A stretch of DNA of 64,000 bases from positions 5,791,258-5,855,257 of the forward strand of contig NC_049984.1 of the NCBI RefSeq assembly GCF_000003815.2, written 5' to 3'. The stretch is from Branchiostoma floridae (Eukaryota; Chordata; Leptocardii; Amphioxiformes; Branchiostomatidae). The notes below the pieces were generated by a model. That model did not search any database and had not been told where the DNA came from. It worked only from the letters and a program-made list of their open reading frames with translations. Both the position numbers and the translations under genes were made by a program. This document shows, one piece after another, positions 1-14,600 of this stretch (positions within the stretch are counted from its first letter, which is position 1; each line of letters opens with the position of its first letter).

Positions 1-2664
1 AACAATTCAGATCACATGTCTACATTAGTTGGTATGTCATTTCAAAGAAAAAAGTGTACAAAAAATGATATGACTCCACAATATCACACATCTATGACTG
101 TACAGTAAGTATCCCATGCACAGAGCAGCTAGGCAAGTGTTACCGTCTCAGCACCGACTAGGAACATCCTTACACATTACTACTGATACTTCCAGATCTA
201 AGGATGGCATACCAAAGCAGCGGCCCGTGTAATGATTAAGTCCCTAATTATTTAAGTCTTTACATGTAATTTGGTCGTTAATCAATGATTTGATGAGAGG
301 AACACATTACATTAAATAGCAAGTCCATTACAAATGCACGAAGGCAATTTCAAGCATTTGAGCTACAAAACTGCAATAGTGCAATAGCATGTCTGCAACA
401 CACCACAGTGTAGTATTTGCTGATTGCGAGCTGTGTTCTCAAGTTACAAAATTTGAAAAAGCATTGTAGGCATCAAAATTTACCAGTTCAAAAAGAGAGA
501 GATCTTTGGCTCTATCTATAAAATGTACAAAGTATAGCGGTGCTCTCAAATATTTGTCTTAACTTACAGTCAATAACTGGTAACATGATACATTATTTTT
601 AAGTTGAGACACGGCTCAATCACACAACTGAAAGTAACAAATCAGCAACAAGAAAACATCAGATAGAACTTACACCTTACTGGGAAGCTACAAACACTGG
701 CCATTGTAGTTTGCACACACAAAAAGCACAGCACAGAGTACTACTAGCCTCCGAGGCTACACAGATAGACCATAGAATGATAGATGTACATCTCCCCACA
801 CACTTCGCTGTCCATACAACTGCAGGTCTTACAAGTCTGCTTGACGTGTTAGATGGTACGTGTACCTTTTTTAAAGGAAAATTAAGACAGGCAATGCTAA
901 GCACAAATGTAACACAATCATTAAGTATGTCGGTTCACTTCTTTAACTTAGAAAAATTTCTTTCTGGACAAATTTTTGGCAGATAACATAACATAAAATA
1001 CATTTATATGACAAAAGACACACAGTACGTCTGTCCGTCAAGATTTGTGATATGCCTACGGGACACTAAAATGTCAAACTCTGACGCCCCCAAACCCTTT
1101 TGTCTTTGCCCAACAACTGTATTGGTTAGTTCTACCTTTCTTGATAACCTTTCAATCAGGAAAAACCACCTTGCACAGTTTTGCCTTCATCCTGTTTTTT
1201 GTTATGACTTGTGCTGAAGATGATATTCTTGATTGGAAAATCATTATATCTACTGACAGCTTATTTGATGGGCAAATTTTATCACAGTTTGACAAATCAG
1301 GTCTGTTTTGGACTTGGACTAGCACATACACGTATGTCCTTGATAAAAAATACAGAAACTCTTTGGATATTTCTCATCAACTTAATAACTGATATAGTAA
1401 ACAAGGTAAACCATTAAATCTAAATGATAATGAATATTTACACAGCTCCAAACATATCCAAAGAAATGTGGTGTTAATTAAATGATCCATAATCGCAGCT
1501 GCCCGAGAAGATCATATGTTTTTAGCACTCTTTGATTTGACTTTCAACAATGCATCAGTAAGATTTATCCCAAGCCACACATCATCAAACACTATACAAA
1601 CATTAGGTACACTTGAATAATAAGAAAAAAAAGTACTTATGTGCAAAAGTACAGCCCCGCCTTACCATTGCTGATCTCCAAACAGTGCCTGGCCTTTGCT
1701 TTGAAGGTCTTTATATGTTTATCTTGGGGTCTACTTTTTTCCCCTCCCCCCGACATATAAAAAGCCTTAAAAACACATGTGAAACACCGAGCGAGACACT
1801 GCTTCTGCTTGGAGACTTATAATTGTTGTTTAGCTTTCATTATGTTGCAGATGAGGACAGGATGAGATGCCCAAGTCTTAGCTTTTCATGACCAGTGAGC
1901 CTGGCATCTACAAATGTGTCTGACTAGCTGAATCAACCTGCCATGAGAAGCCTCAAGAAACCCATTTCACTTTTGGACCACCGCTTCTTCTTCACAGACG
2001 CGTTTGTAACTTAAACTGGTGGATAACTGCAGTACAGTGTACATTATGCAATACTGTTTTGTTGCACATCGAAATAATGTTACGTCAAATGACCTAAGAT
2101 AAACAGATGCAGTTGTAACTTAAACTAGTGGACTAGTACCACAGTACAATGTGCATTATGCAATACTGTTACATCAAATGTCTTATGATAAACAGAGGTA
2201 TCTCAGAACTAATGACGGGAGAAGTTTCAAGCTTGGGCCACCTTTGAAAGGTAGCCTGGACAGGGCTGGAACTGTAAAATGCCCGTGGGAGGTGCAAGCC
2301 TGGCTCGACATTTTCAGGCATTTCTTGGTGACGGACAAGATTTAACTTACTGCAGTTTAACTTATAGCAGCCTGCTTCTAGTTTTACATGGACTCACTTT
2401 GGCTTCCCACGATCCTCTGTGCAACCCCCAGAAGACTGTGGATCATTCGTCTACATTTGGCTAGCCTTACAATCAGAGATATAACTTATACAAGAACAAC
2501 ACGTCACAGCTTTCATCCTTTTCACATAGGTATAAAGGGCATCAAAAAATGTCTCAGTAAATTTTCGTCATGCGCCCTCCTCGTATACCAGGCCTGGGGG
2601 TTCAAGCACAGAGGACCGCGGGACGACCTTGAAGTTTAGAATGTAGCGCCCCCCTCCCCCTGTG
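1..2664. other. 3' flank of the B4GALT gene, no gene recognised
   Basis: I see no conserved coding region on either strand. The open frames here are short, overlap each other on both strands and resemble nothing I know. The part next to 2664 is presumably 3' UTR of the minus-strand galactosyltransferase. The only structure I can point to is the duplicated segment near 2002-2203. Confidence 0.6.
2002..2203. repeat. Two-copy tandem duplication of about 100 bp
   Basis: Two adjacent units share, in order, a 'gtaacttaaact' block, a 'cagtacaatgtgcattatgc'-like block with 'aatactgtt', and a 'tcaaatg...gataaacag' end. Unit one is roughly 2002-2111 and unit two 2112-2203. The second lacks about 20 bp in the middle. 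It lies downstream of the B4GALT stop codon and has no coding content. Confidence 0.7.
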
Positions 2665-5600
2665 CTAGCTCTCCTCCTCGGGATAGTCCACATCCATGGG
2701 CTGTAGATCCACCGTGATGTTGACGTATAAGGGGTGCACGGTGATGAGGGGGTCGTACACGATGTTGTTCAGACCGTCCAAGAAGTTCCTTGTTTTGGAC
2801 TGCTTCAGAAGGCCCCACCTTAGAAGAGGAATGAATATAAGATGTCAACTTGTTGTTTGGTTTGTTATGATACGGATCTCAATTAGTGACTGATATGTAT
2901 GTTAGTACTCAGATCGGTGACATGGCACGTTTTGAAATTTTTGGAAATATTTGAAGCCACTTATCATGCCCACACCCTAACTCACCTTCCCAGGAACTGT
3001 GCCTCCCCTCTGTGATGATGGGGGATGGACTTGTACTTCCCTACATCTCCAGGGGGTCGGGACACCTCGTATCCAGCATTTGCAACTCTGGGGACAAAGT
3101 CGGCAAATGGAGGTAAACAGAAAATACATTCCAAAAGCTGGTAGCGTGCCAAGATAAGGGTACGTTTTATGATGGATAGACCATTACCAAATCTTCTGTC
3201 CCAACCACTCACACACACACCTTCACTATTCAGTTTATCGTCTGTTGTTCTTGTTTCATGTTAGGGTTAGATGTGCCAGGGGACTGCCAGCACATATATC
3301 ATATATATACACACAATCATATATACAAGATATCATGTCATGATGGGTAACACATGTGGGTAACACACTGTGTAGTTGTTGAGGTGTAAGTCTTTCCGAC
3401 GATGTCAATCAATGTATACATCTTCCGTGAAATACAAGATGTTCACATCTAAGTAAATTCAAAACTTCTTACCTTGCCCAGAGGTCATCGTCCTCCCCTC
3501 CCCAGCCCCAGAATGCATTGGGAAAGCCGTTAATTTTCTTGAACTGCTCTGTGGTCAGCCCGCTAACGCCTCCGAAGAACTCGTCATAAGGTAGTCTGGT
3601 GGGATAAAATAATAAAAGACATGGTCATTACAAGACTAGTACAATATGAAAAACGATTTGGTCCTCAATATCTTAAAACAGCATCAAGTTCATTCTACCA
3701 TTAAAATTAGGTACAATTATCAAAATTAAGTACCGACAGAAACATTTCTTCCTCTGTTACGCTCAAAGTGTAATGCTTGGGACAAAGCTTAATTAAAAAT
3801 GGATAGTGTAATGCAGCTTTGCTGTCGCTAGCTTTATTAGAATAGCCCTTACCCTTTTCATAAGTGTGTTCGCTTCTTTTATGTTCAGAGGACTGATGCC
3901 TGAGGCTAATGCCTGAAGCCCCCTCATACACTGTTAACTTTACCATCTACCACTAATTACCATCAGAAATGATACAACACCGTCTCCTACCTGTACATGT
4001 ACTTGTCCAGCTTGACTGCGAAGTGTCTGGGCATCTGTCCACAGCCGTAGTAGTTTCTGTTGTTCTCAGGAATGTGGTCCACGTCCTGGAAGACGAAGCA
4101 GTCCCAGGGGTAGCGCTTCATGGCTTCCTTGAACCCCACGTTGAAAAGCATCGCTCTGTTGAACGGGTTGGTCCCAGCCTGAGGGGAGGGAAGAGGGAAA
4201 CAGAGTTAGTCTGCTCTTTTATGTCATACCTAGGCCGCGATAATGTTTGATACGGATGTTCCAGACCGGATGAAAATCAAGGACAGTAGTCAAAATGTCA
4301 TCACAAAGTTTACAGATAATTAAATACCTTTGGTTGTGTAGCTTAGAAAACAGGGTATAGTGCTCTTTGTATAAAGTGATGATGTATAAGGGAGAAGGGA
4401 CAAGGGAGAAGCATTTTAAGCAGCAATACACCCCATCAAATGATTTTGCTCGTTGCACTATATATATATTGACATCCTACTTCTTAGCTTTTTCGCAAAA
4501 TTATAACATATTGCAATGCATCAGTCTTGTCGTGTTCAAAACAAAACTTGAGGTTTCTAATACAAAACCTCAACAACAAGGGGACTTGGGTGGGTAAAGA
4601 AAATTCAGGTACTGTACAGGTACGGTCCACTGATTTTTATCAGGCTCGTTTTTCCGGACCGTTCCAACAAGGAAAACTGATTTTGTACTGGTACCCACCC
4701 CTACAATGTGCTGTTGAACTATATTGTTCTATTTTCTCTGTAGCAGTAGGACAGAAATTGTCTCCTTACTTGCTCTATGAAGTAGAAGCCGAACTCCAGT
4801 TTCTGTCGGCGCAGCATTGGAATGAGGTGGCGATACAGGATGGGGATGTGCTCCTCTCTGTTCCGATACGGGACTAAGATCGCAACCTGACAGGACGCAA
4901 ACATCACTCAGTAAAAGAGATATATCATTACGTGTAAAAAAAACTGACATAGTTACATGTAATCTGAAACATTTCCAAAGATTGCAGTTTAAAACCTTTA
5001 ATCACTTGCTTTCCATACACATACAGCCAATGTACTTGGTCTTATCGATTAAAAAGTCTGTATGAAAAGCATTTCTTGAAACTTGGTGAAATGATTTGGA
5101 ATTTTGGGCAACTAAAATTTGGTTTGGGTCAGCGGAAATGAAAACATACTAGCCACAGTTCACTTGTCCAAACAGGACATTATGCACCATGAATTACCGT
5201 TCATTCCTGCGAGTTGCAAGTGTTAGAGAGAGCAGGGCTCGAAATTCATTTTTGAAATTAGGTGCACTCAAGTGCGTGCACCCAGCCTAAAAAATTGGGT
5301 GCACCAGAAAAGTTGCAACCACCAAAAAAATTGGGTGCCAAGCTCCAATTTTAGGTGCACCAAGGTGCACATGCACCCAGTATTTTGAGGCCTGCATAGT
5401 CATACAAAACTCGTCCTCCCACCTTGTATTTAGCTTTACAATCTGTCGGTGTCCAGTGCCCCCCAGGCTTGATGGGTCCTTCCTGGAGAATTTCATTCAT
5501 GACTGTGGTCAGGTTTACCTCTGTCATGTTCACCTCGATCTCTCCCGCTGGAACATAAAACATACAATGTAATATTACTATTTGATTATACTGGGGTCCC

Positions 5601-8600
5601 TGACACAGGGTAGGCAGCAGTCGGCTAGTCATCACACCACGCTTCCATGTGACTCTGTCCAGTGGGCTCACCCTTGTTAGACCGCACACCTTGTCTCCCC
5701 TAACATATTCCAACCAGGTCTCTCCGACATCTGTTGCCTGACAATTTCAATTTGGTGATGGTATTGATGCAGTCACTAGATCTTTCAACATTAAAAAAAA
5801 GTCATACGTCACCACGAAAAGCCAACATTTCCTGATTACATACTGGTATTATTCAATAGACAAAGACCTTTGTGCAAAATACAAACCCTTTGATGTTGTT
5901 CATCAAATCTTAAAAATCATACTTCTGAATCTTGATTCCTACCATTGGGTAATAAAATTAATTTCTGCTCATGTCATAGTAAACACGGCAGCTTATTTAG
6001 AGCCTGGTATCACAATTCACGAAAAACATTAAATTTTCTTTTATAAGCAGGAAAGCAAACATAAGAAACCTTGCAGTTGTACATACTATACAATGGTTAT
6101 GCACAGTTTGTTGATCAAAAGAGCTTTTTTGCAAGTCTCCATGTCAGGCTCTGAACAGGCAGAGAATTCCGGATTTTGAATTCTGTTACTGTACTGCATC
6201 GTAGGAGGGATTTTGAGCAGATATATAATTCAGCCAACTACAACCTACAGAGACACGGAGCTGAAAACTGGGTTTAGTGCAAACCTAATTCTGGAACATG
6301 ACGTCAAAGCAACAGCTTATAGCATCAAATAGAAAGAGGGTCACTGGCCTTTGTGCCATTCTGCATTTGACAATTCATACCCTCTTCATCATTTATTATG
6401 CAGCAATTGCTCTATTATGCTTCTATAGTGGCCGAAAATATCTTGCTATTTGGTTGAATCAGATTTTTTCAACTGATAATTGAAACAGATAATTCTGTTG
6501 GTCAATCTGTATGTGTAATGTAATAAAATGTAACATCTAATTTGTTGATGGGAGTCTTGTGTATTTGTTATAGAAAAGGAATCTTTGTATTGCTAAAGTG
6601 TGTAAACATACAGAAAGGGCTTTCTAATATTCATGTATTGATAAGTCTGTTTTTATCAAGGTCAGGAACATGAAGGCACCCTTTTAAAATTAAAAAAACA
6701 AAACAAAAAACAGATATTATTGTATATCATTTTAAAGATAATATGTAATGTATAATAAGTTATAACTTTGCAAAGACAAGGACAGAAAATTACACATTTC
6801 TGAAGTCATTTTCCGATTTTCAGGATATCAATTATGAGGAAAATCAATAAAAAAAGCAATACTCACTCATCGATGGTAATCTCTCTGGACAGAGCTCATT
6901 CTCATGCAGCACCAGGTTGGGGGGTGCGAATGTGGTGCTCACTTCGTTCCACCTGGACAGGTTTCTCTTGTACTCTTCCAGCAGATATTCTGTAAGGTTA
7001 CACAAGGTCAACTGATGCTGAATACTGTAAATGCAAAAACTTTCGCGGTGGTTTAATGTTTGTGGTTTTCACAGTGGCCACTTCAACGCAAACTTAAAAC
7101 CACCGCGAACATTTTTCCATGGCAGTAAGAGACTACAGTGCATGGTGCTGCCGCGAAATTAAAAGTAAAACCACAGCGAAAAGTCATTTTTCCCGCTACC
7201 GCGAAATTAAATCCCCGCGAACTTAAATGCATTTTCAGTACTTTGCTAGAGCTTCTCTTAGAAAGGTATTCAGCGGTAAATTCTGCAGAGAAAGCTTGAG
7301 ATACGCATCAGTGCAGGTAGCTATGGGACTGTGTAAACAAGTGTCAGGTTCCTGTGTGGGAGCTCTAATATGATTTACAGTACAATCAATTCTCATTTAT
7401 GAGCTTTCCATACAATTCTGAGCTTTAGACTTTTGACAGAGGTTTGTGTAATGACCCGGGGATAGAATAATGATTATCATAATCCATTTAAGTGGTTAAT
7501 GCGCATTCTAAAATAGAGAGATAATCTGATCTGAATCTTTTCTTCCATGATGTACATGTATCAAGACCATGTCTGCAAAAGAGAACACTGAGGCCATGAA
7601 GAAATCAAGCAGAGATGACCCTATAGACTGATGATGGCATTAAAAGAATTTAAACAAAAAATGACTATACAACATCTAATACTACACTGTCCAGGCAATT
7701 GCAAATGTCTCGAAATAACTTTGTAGAAATTTTGCAGAAAAATCCGAGCAAGGATGTGTGATCATCAATGTACTCTCAAGGATTCACTGTCAACCTATTG
7801 TCCAAGTAGACGTTAGGTAGAAAATTGTAACATGCCAGCTTTTCTACCCTGACATTTGCTTGGAGATTAGAAAGCCAGGCCCATCAAGGCCAGACATGTA
7901 AAAGTGTGCCCAAACACAATACTGCATATATGACTACAAGGTCGGGCGCTCACAGAATTCACCACACTAACACTGATTGAATTGGGTGTGCTGTAACTTG
8001 TTCGGGAGCCAGTGAGGTAGATGAAATCTCTTAGCCGGACTGCCGAGGATCAACAGGGCTTGAAATACTTTTTTCTGCATACAATGTACCTGCACTGGTG
8101 CAGGTAACATTGAAAATAACCTGCACCAGACAAATTTTACCTGCACCACTATGAATTTAGGAAGCATGGATCATACTAAAATTGTTCAGGAACCATTGCT
8201 ATTTTTTCTTTACACTTAAAAGGCTTTAACAGTCAATGCAGCTAAAAACAATCCATATACACCTACATCATATGACGTTTATGTATAAAACCCAGTACAC
8301 ACACCAGTGCAGGTAGACACCAGAAATACTTGCACAGGTTCAATTTTACCTGCACTAACCTACATATGCAGGTGGTATTTCAAGCCCTGATCAATCTGTT
8401 CTCACCACAGATCAGCGCTTCCTGTGCTTATCACCTGTGGTCTGTGTGTGGGTTGCTCTGGGCTGATAGCGATCTGCATGTTTTCATTACACAGAGTGTT
8501 CCACAAGCCAGAATGTTATTATACCTGTCTGGTGATATTACCTGAACTATGGGCGATGGATGGAGGTTAGCCTGATTAAATCCTGCCCTAGAGCGACCTT

Positions 8601-11600
8601 CCAAAAGGTCCTCTAAACGCCTGAAGGCAAGTACTGGCATGTCAGTCTAGCCCAGGAATTGGACCTACTATAAGTTATATGGCTCAAGTTAACATCAACT
8701 GATACAAATATTCCAGAATGTGCGCTTACGGCTCCTATGGGTTGTATGTTGTTGTTCTGTACGAAATTTTTCTGTTTTTTCTGTTTCGTGCAAGAGACGC
8801 CTATCTTGGCCTCTTGTTGCAATTCTTTTGAAATGTACCTGAATTAGAGATGTGTGTCCAAAGCCTCTGCAGGAAACTATTATTAGAGACTACTGCTGTA
8901 ACATGTCTTTTGCATTTCATATTTTCATGTTCACATACTCTGCAAGGGGCACTGAACAGTGGAACTTTTTGCTACAAGGGCCAAAGATGGGAAGGCCTAT
9001 CATCTGTTGTGATTAAGCGGACTGCTTTCAGCCCATAGCTGATCGAAGTGTGCCACAAGCCATTACGTGGAGTGTGCCACAAGCCCATGGGTTATAAATA
9101 TTACAAAAAAATATTATCAAAGTTTGCAGGGATTTGATTTCGTTGCTGCAGCAAAAAGGATAGTTCACTGCGGTTGAGTTCATGGCAGCACTATACACAT
9201 ACTGCATGTAGTCACATACTGTAATGGAAAAATGTTCGCGGTGGTTTTGAGTTCGCGGTGAAGCGGCCTTGCAAAAACTGCAAACACAAAACCGCCACGA
9301 ATATTTCTGCATTTACAGTATACCCAGCAGTTTCTTGCAATTGTCATCAGTTTCTTGTCATCAGTGGACAATAGTTGGACCACTTCAAGCTGATAGCAAT
9401 CTCTGAAATTCTCATTTCATGGAGGGTTGCACAGCCTCTCTCCAACTGGTCCAAGTGGTGTAATGCCTTTCTCTTGAGATTGCGTTCAATATAAGAGTTT
9501 GGAATATCACTTGCATATGCAGGTAGAATTTTAGTGCAGGTAAAATTGGAGCTCAGTGCAGTTATTTCTGCTGATGTCTAGAGGTGGACTCTCACTGCAC
9601 TTGGGGCACCGGTGTGGCACTGCTGGGTTGGTTCGCTGTGGCACTGTTTTGTTATTTTCACAATTTTTAATAATTTAGGTACTGTGTGATACGTAAAAGC
9701 ATGACTTTGAAGGCAATAAAATAAACAAAATGGAAGAACATCTGTTCTTTATCTCTGAAATCTTTATCTCTGGTGCCCCAAGTGCAGTGAGAGTCCACCT
9801 TAACTGCACCTGTCATTCTTCTGGGTTCATGCTATAGCAGATTTTTGCCTTTTTTGCACATTTTTCTGGAGCAGGTGGTTTTCAATGTTACCTGCACTAG
9901 CAGGATTTTTCCCAGCACAGTTGAACATAGGAGTTGTGATTTGGAACTCTAGATATGCTATGTTTCAACCAGAATAGGCGGCTTTTGTAACAAAAACAAA
10001 AGGACTTTTTTGGCCCTCAAACTGTAGAAAATAGTGTTCCTGAGTAGTTTTCTACTTCAAATAATGTGGCCCTTGTGGAAAAAAATACAGTTTAACAGCA
10101 CTGTCTCATATGAAAGTTTTGACAACAAAAGTCACATACCTCTACTTCACAGGGGGAGGTTCAACAACTATTTACAGAGTAGCAGGTATTAACAGGGAGT
10201 TGGCAGTGTAAACACCAAACCCACTGGGCATATTAAGTTCTGTCTGTGACCCAAAACTTTGGAGTGAACTTTGGACATCTGACAACATTGAAAATATTTG
10301 TATGACCATGAACTTTATACACATGTTCCTTTTCTCACAACAAAATGACAGGTGTGTTTACAGCTCCGTATTTGGTGTGTCCACAGCAGCTACAGTCCAT
10401 ATTTGATGGCCAAAAGCTCCATATTTGGTGGGTCTACAGTTCCATATTTGGTGGGTCTACAGTTCCATATTTGGTAGGTCTACAATTCCATATTTGGTGG
10501 GTCTACAGTTCCATATTTGGTGTGTCCACAGCTCCATATTTGGTGAGACACAGGTGGTTCCATTGGATAAGGGCTATCAAGTAATATATGGAAGTCCAGA
10601 AATGCTAAATATGACCCAAACAATTCTAAAATATCTTCCACATAATTCTACTCTGGTCACAAAGCTGGTAAAATGGTACAATAACTGGTAAAATAAAAAC
10701 ATTTTTATAGCAAAATGGATAGTCATTAACTTCTATTTGCAATGTATGAAAGAGTACGCACATCCAACCATGCGTAAGCATGAAGTTATAACTTGTTCTT
10801 TATTGTGTGTGTTTTTTTTTATTTGGCAAAGTCAACAATTCTATATATATATGTAGTTTAACAGTTATGACTATTTGTGTATTGTCTGTTGTATGTATAT
10901 GTACATGTATCATGTTGCAATTGTTTTACAACCCCCTTTAGATTGACCCCAAATAGGAGAAGTAAAGGGAATCATCATTCAGGAAAAATCATTCAACAAA
11001 TAAAACCTTACCATAGGAAATGTTGTTCTTCTGCATGAGTGCCCACTGCTCTGGGGGTATGACTATACTGTCACTCACTAAGGCATCCTTCCAGCTCACG
11101 ATCTTCTCTGCGATGTCCTTGTTGAAGGCTAGGTACGTGAACCACAGGGTGTTTGCTGTGGAATAACAGAGAAGGTCACGTTTCTGCTGTGAATAGTTTC
11201 TTCAGGTTTGTACATATAGTAACATGTACAAGTGCCCACCTCTACATAAGGACCACCTGGCTATTGTCACCACTTTTTGGTGATCAAATGTTTTCCATTG
11301 ATACTTGAAGAATTTAAGAGTCCTGTCCAAAATAGACCATATTTTCTTGGTCCTGAGTGGTTTTATTAGGTTTGATTGTACATGTTAATGGATAGCACAG
11401 TTCTTTGTTGACCAACCAACATGACTTGAGCCAATGCTTTTGTAGTCCTTCTGCTACCTAGCAGTAGGAAGTAAAAGCACTTGAAACAGTCAGCATTGCC
11501 CTATGGAAGGTAGCACTCAAGGAAGACATTGAACATTGGCAGGTAAACAATGAACTATGCTGATGAGGTCATGTTTCTTCATTTGAAGACGTAACTGAAT

Positions 11601-14600
11601 CAACATGTAAAGAAAGACAACAGAAAACAGTAACTGTGTCAGATTTACTCCTAATCAACTTGAATAAAAGGCACAGTAGAGACAACAACAACAACGGCAG
11701 AACATTTGAAACACCGCCTGTCTGAATGTGTTTAACTGTTCTCTGGATATGATTATCACAGAAAACTTGAAAAATGTTAAAACATGAACACAGTATTTGT
11801 GTATGCAACCTTTTTTAAATAAAAAACAACAAGTTAGTAAATATCGCAGTTGGACTAAAACATACAAAACAAAAAGTCAACAGTAATAACTTAAAGAAGT
11901 TCATGATGAACAAACTCAAGTCAAGGGAGACAAAAATATTTACACAGAGCAAAGTAAACACTAACTTGTTCACAAACAGGTGCCACAATGTAATAAGTGT
12001 GGGTGGAATTCATGGCATGAAGCATAATTTGGAGTATATCACATAATGACCATAAAACATCAACAAAACAGACCGATCTCCAAGCAGACATTGGAAGGCA
12101 AAATCTTAATGTTTTTGTCACAAACAGCCCTCCACACGTTAGGAAGGCTGTTTATAACAAAAACTGGAAGCTAGAAAAAATATAATTTGACTTCCACAAT
12201 CTCTGCCTTGAGATTACCCAAAAACCCTGTATCCGTTTCCTGTCATAAATTCCTGAACAAAGATATTTCGGGCAATTAGTAGAAGTAATATGAACCTTCC
12301 TTATCCTGTAACCAATACCGCTAACACAACAGGAAAAGGGGTAAATACATGACTGTGTAGTAGTACATGAACAATAGGTTAGCAAAAAATCCAACTGGAT
12401 TCTGTATTTTACTCTCTCTCTAGCCTACATGCACATTCTTCACTGAATAGAGCCCTTCACGTCAGTTGGTAAGAGTCTCTTCTACACGATGCTCTTCGCT
12501 TCTTGACCTACTTCTCCATGAGGCTGGCGCTGGAAAACAAACCATATAATCTGATATGGTATTTGCAGACGTTGGGCTGAAAGGTCAGCCTAGAGTTTAG
12601 TTTACGATATGCTTTATGGCGGTTATGGGTGACAGGCATGACTAGTCACATTCAGGGGTCATTGCATAGGGATGTTTTCAGTTCCGTTATAATCTCACTG
12701 TACCTTCCTGTTTCATTGTGTACAACACCAACATGTCTCTCAAAACCAAATGCAATGAAATGCAAAGGCTTTCTTGCCCCCAGAAATCTAACTGAAGTGA
12801 AAGTCTAGCAGGTGAGGAGGGATCTGTTTTCACCCGATGATACCCCATACAATGCACTGAAACGTCCTATTTGTCCAACTGGATATTTGAGAACTAGTTA
12901 CTAGTATCTGAGAGATACTCATCTGTAACCTGCCTCTTGCACAAAAAGAAATTGAGGTTGAATAAAGAAACTATAATATTAACAGTTCGCAATTTGAAAA
13001 ACTACATGTACATGAGCATAGGCATCGCATTCTACATATCATATTTATATTGCAAAAATAGATTCTGAAATAAAAACATTTGCCGTCCTGATGTAGGCTA
13101 TGTGCCATCTATTTTCAGCTCCCTCACTGGAGACAAATGCGGCGTCACAGACATGCAAATCACGCTTCGTCCTCCAAAAGCTTGTCAATAACAGTGAAGG
13201 ATATAAACGAGCAACTCTAACCTTGCCAGCGCCTGAGTGTCTAAATCCGGACCACGCTAAACTTGGCAATGAAATCTGAGATGAAAATCACATTACTGAT
13301 GGGTCAGTAGCCTAGTTCTACTTGCATTACATTTTCATATTGATAAGGACAGGAACATATCAACTGACAGATTACAGTGCTGTGAGTGCATTACCAATAG
13401 AAATACGTTAATGTTCATAGGACAGATATAAATCATGCATATGCACATATGCAGACAATGAAACAGATACCATCCTAACTCATTATCGCACATACGTACA
13501 GGGATGGGGGTAGGATGTTATATAATTGTTTATTCATTTCTGATAATGAAAACTAAATATATGCATATGTAATATTATGTATATTGGTATAGTCTAGACA
13601 ATGATAACCAAACCTATTATTACATAGCTTCCGTGTCCCTTTTCGGAGAGGATGAAAAAGACCTGGCTGCTTTAATATAGGGTTGGAAACCAGGCTAATT
13701 TAGATATGAACACCTGACTAAACACAGGCAATATCCAGACCACTTTAAGTTTAACCATATGACATTTACGGTAGACCTTTCATTTTCCTACTCCCGTTCA
13801 TCTAGAATGTTCTCCTGGCTATCAAATTGAAAATGTAGCCTTTGTACAGGTTAATCTATTCAAGCCGGCCATTACACCACGACTCTGACCCGAATAACAT
13901 ACATCAACCTAACAAATCAGATTACCATCATTCAAATCTGGCGCATGACATTTTTCACATTCATATTCCCAGGTTTAAATTGGGAACATTAATGTCCTGG
14001 AGACCCGAAACAATTAATTTCCTCTGGGATCAGCGATCTCTCATGTCGGAGGACAGGTCCGTTTATTGCGTGTGTTTGTAGACTGTTTACTATGTCCTTG
14101 ACATTGTAGGGTAGATGTGGTACCATCTGTTTAAAAATCTTACAAATAATGGCAAAAAATCAACAAAGAGCTGCTTACACTACGGATTAATAAGCTCTAT
14201 GGCAGGTATAACGGCCCTTTGATGTAACACACCAGCTCTGCAGCTGGTTATATTACACTGAACGACTTGTCATATCTAACCTTTGCACATCTGACTGCAG
14301 GTGTTGTTTTAAGCTATCTAATAAAGATTCTCCTACTGTACTTGGTGGAAACGATATCGGTGGAATGTTTCATTAAAGCAGGTGCATGATTTCCCATAGA
14401 CCAGTCTCATTTTGGAGGGGGGATAACGGACTTATCTATTGGAACCAATCAGAGAGCAGACATTGAATACTAATGAGTCCTGTATCGATGGTGTAGTGAT
14501 GACGTCGATGTATGTTTCCCAAACAGTTCATGGACCTGGTTAGAGGTTTGTTGTTGCATGCACGTGTACCTTGAATAATGATATGTTTTTCAAAATGAAT

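Noticed and set aside
10345-10691. Repeat peptides with YLVGLQFHIWW-like units
   Set aside because: They are only the translation of the 23-bp minisatellite; all frames without stops give repeats.
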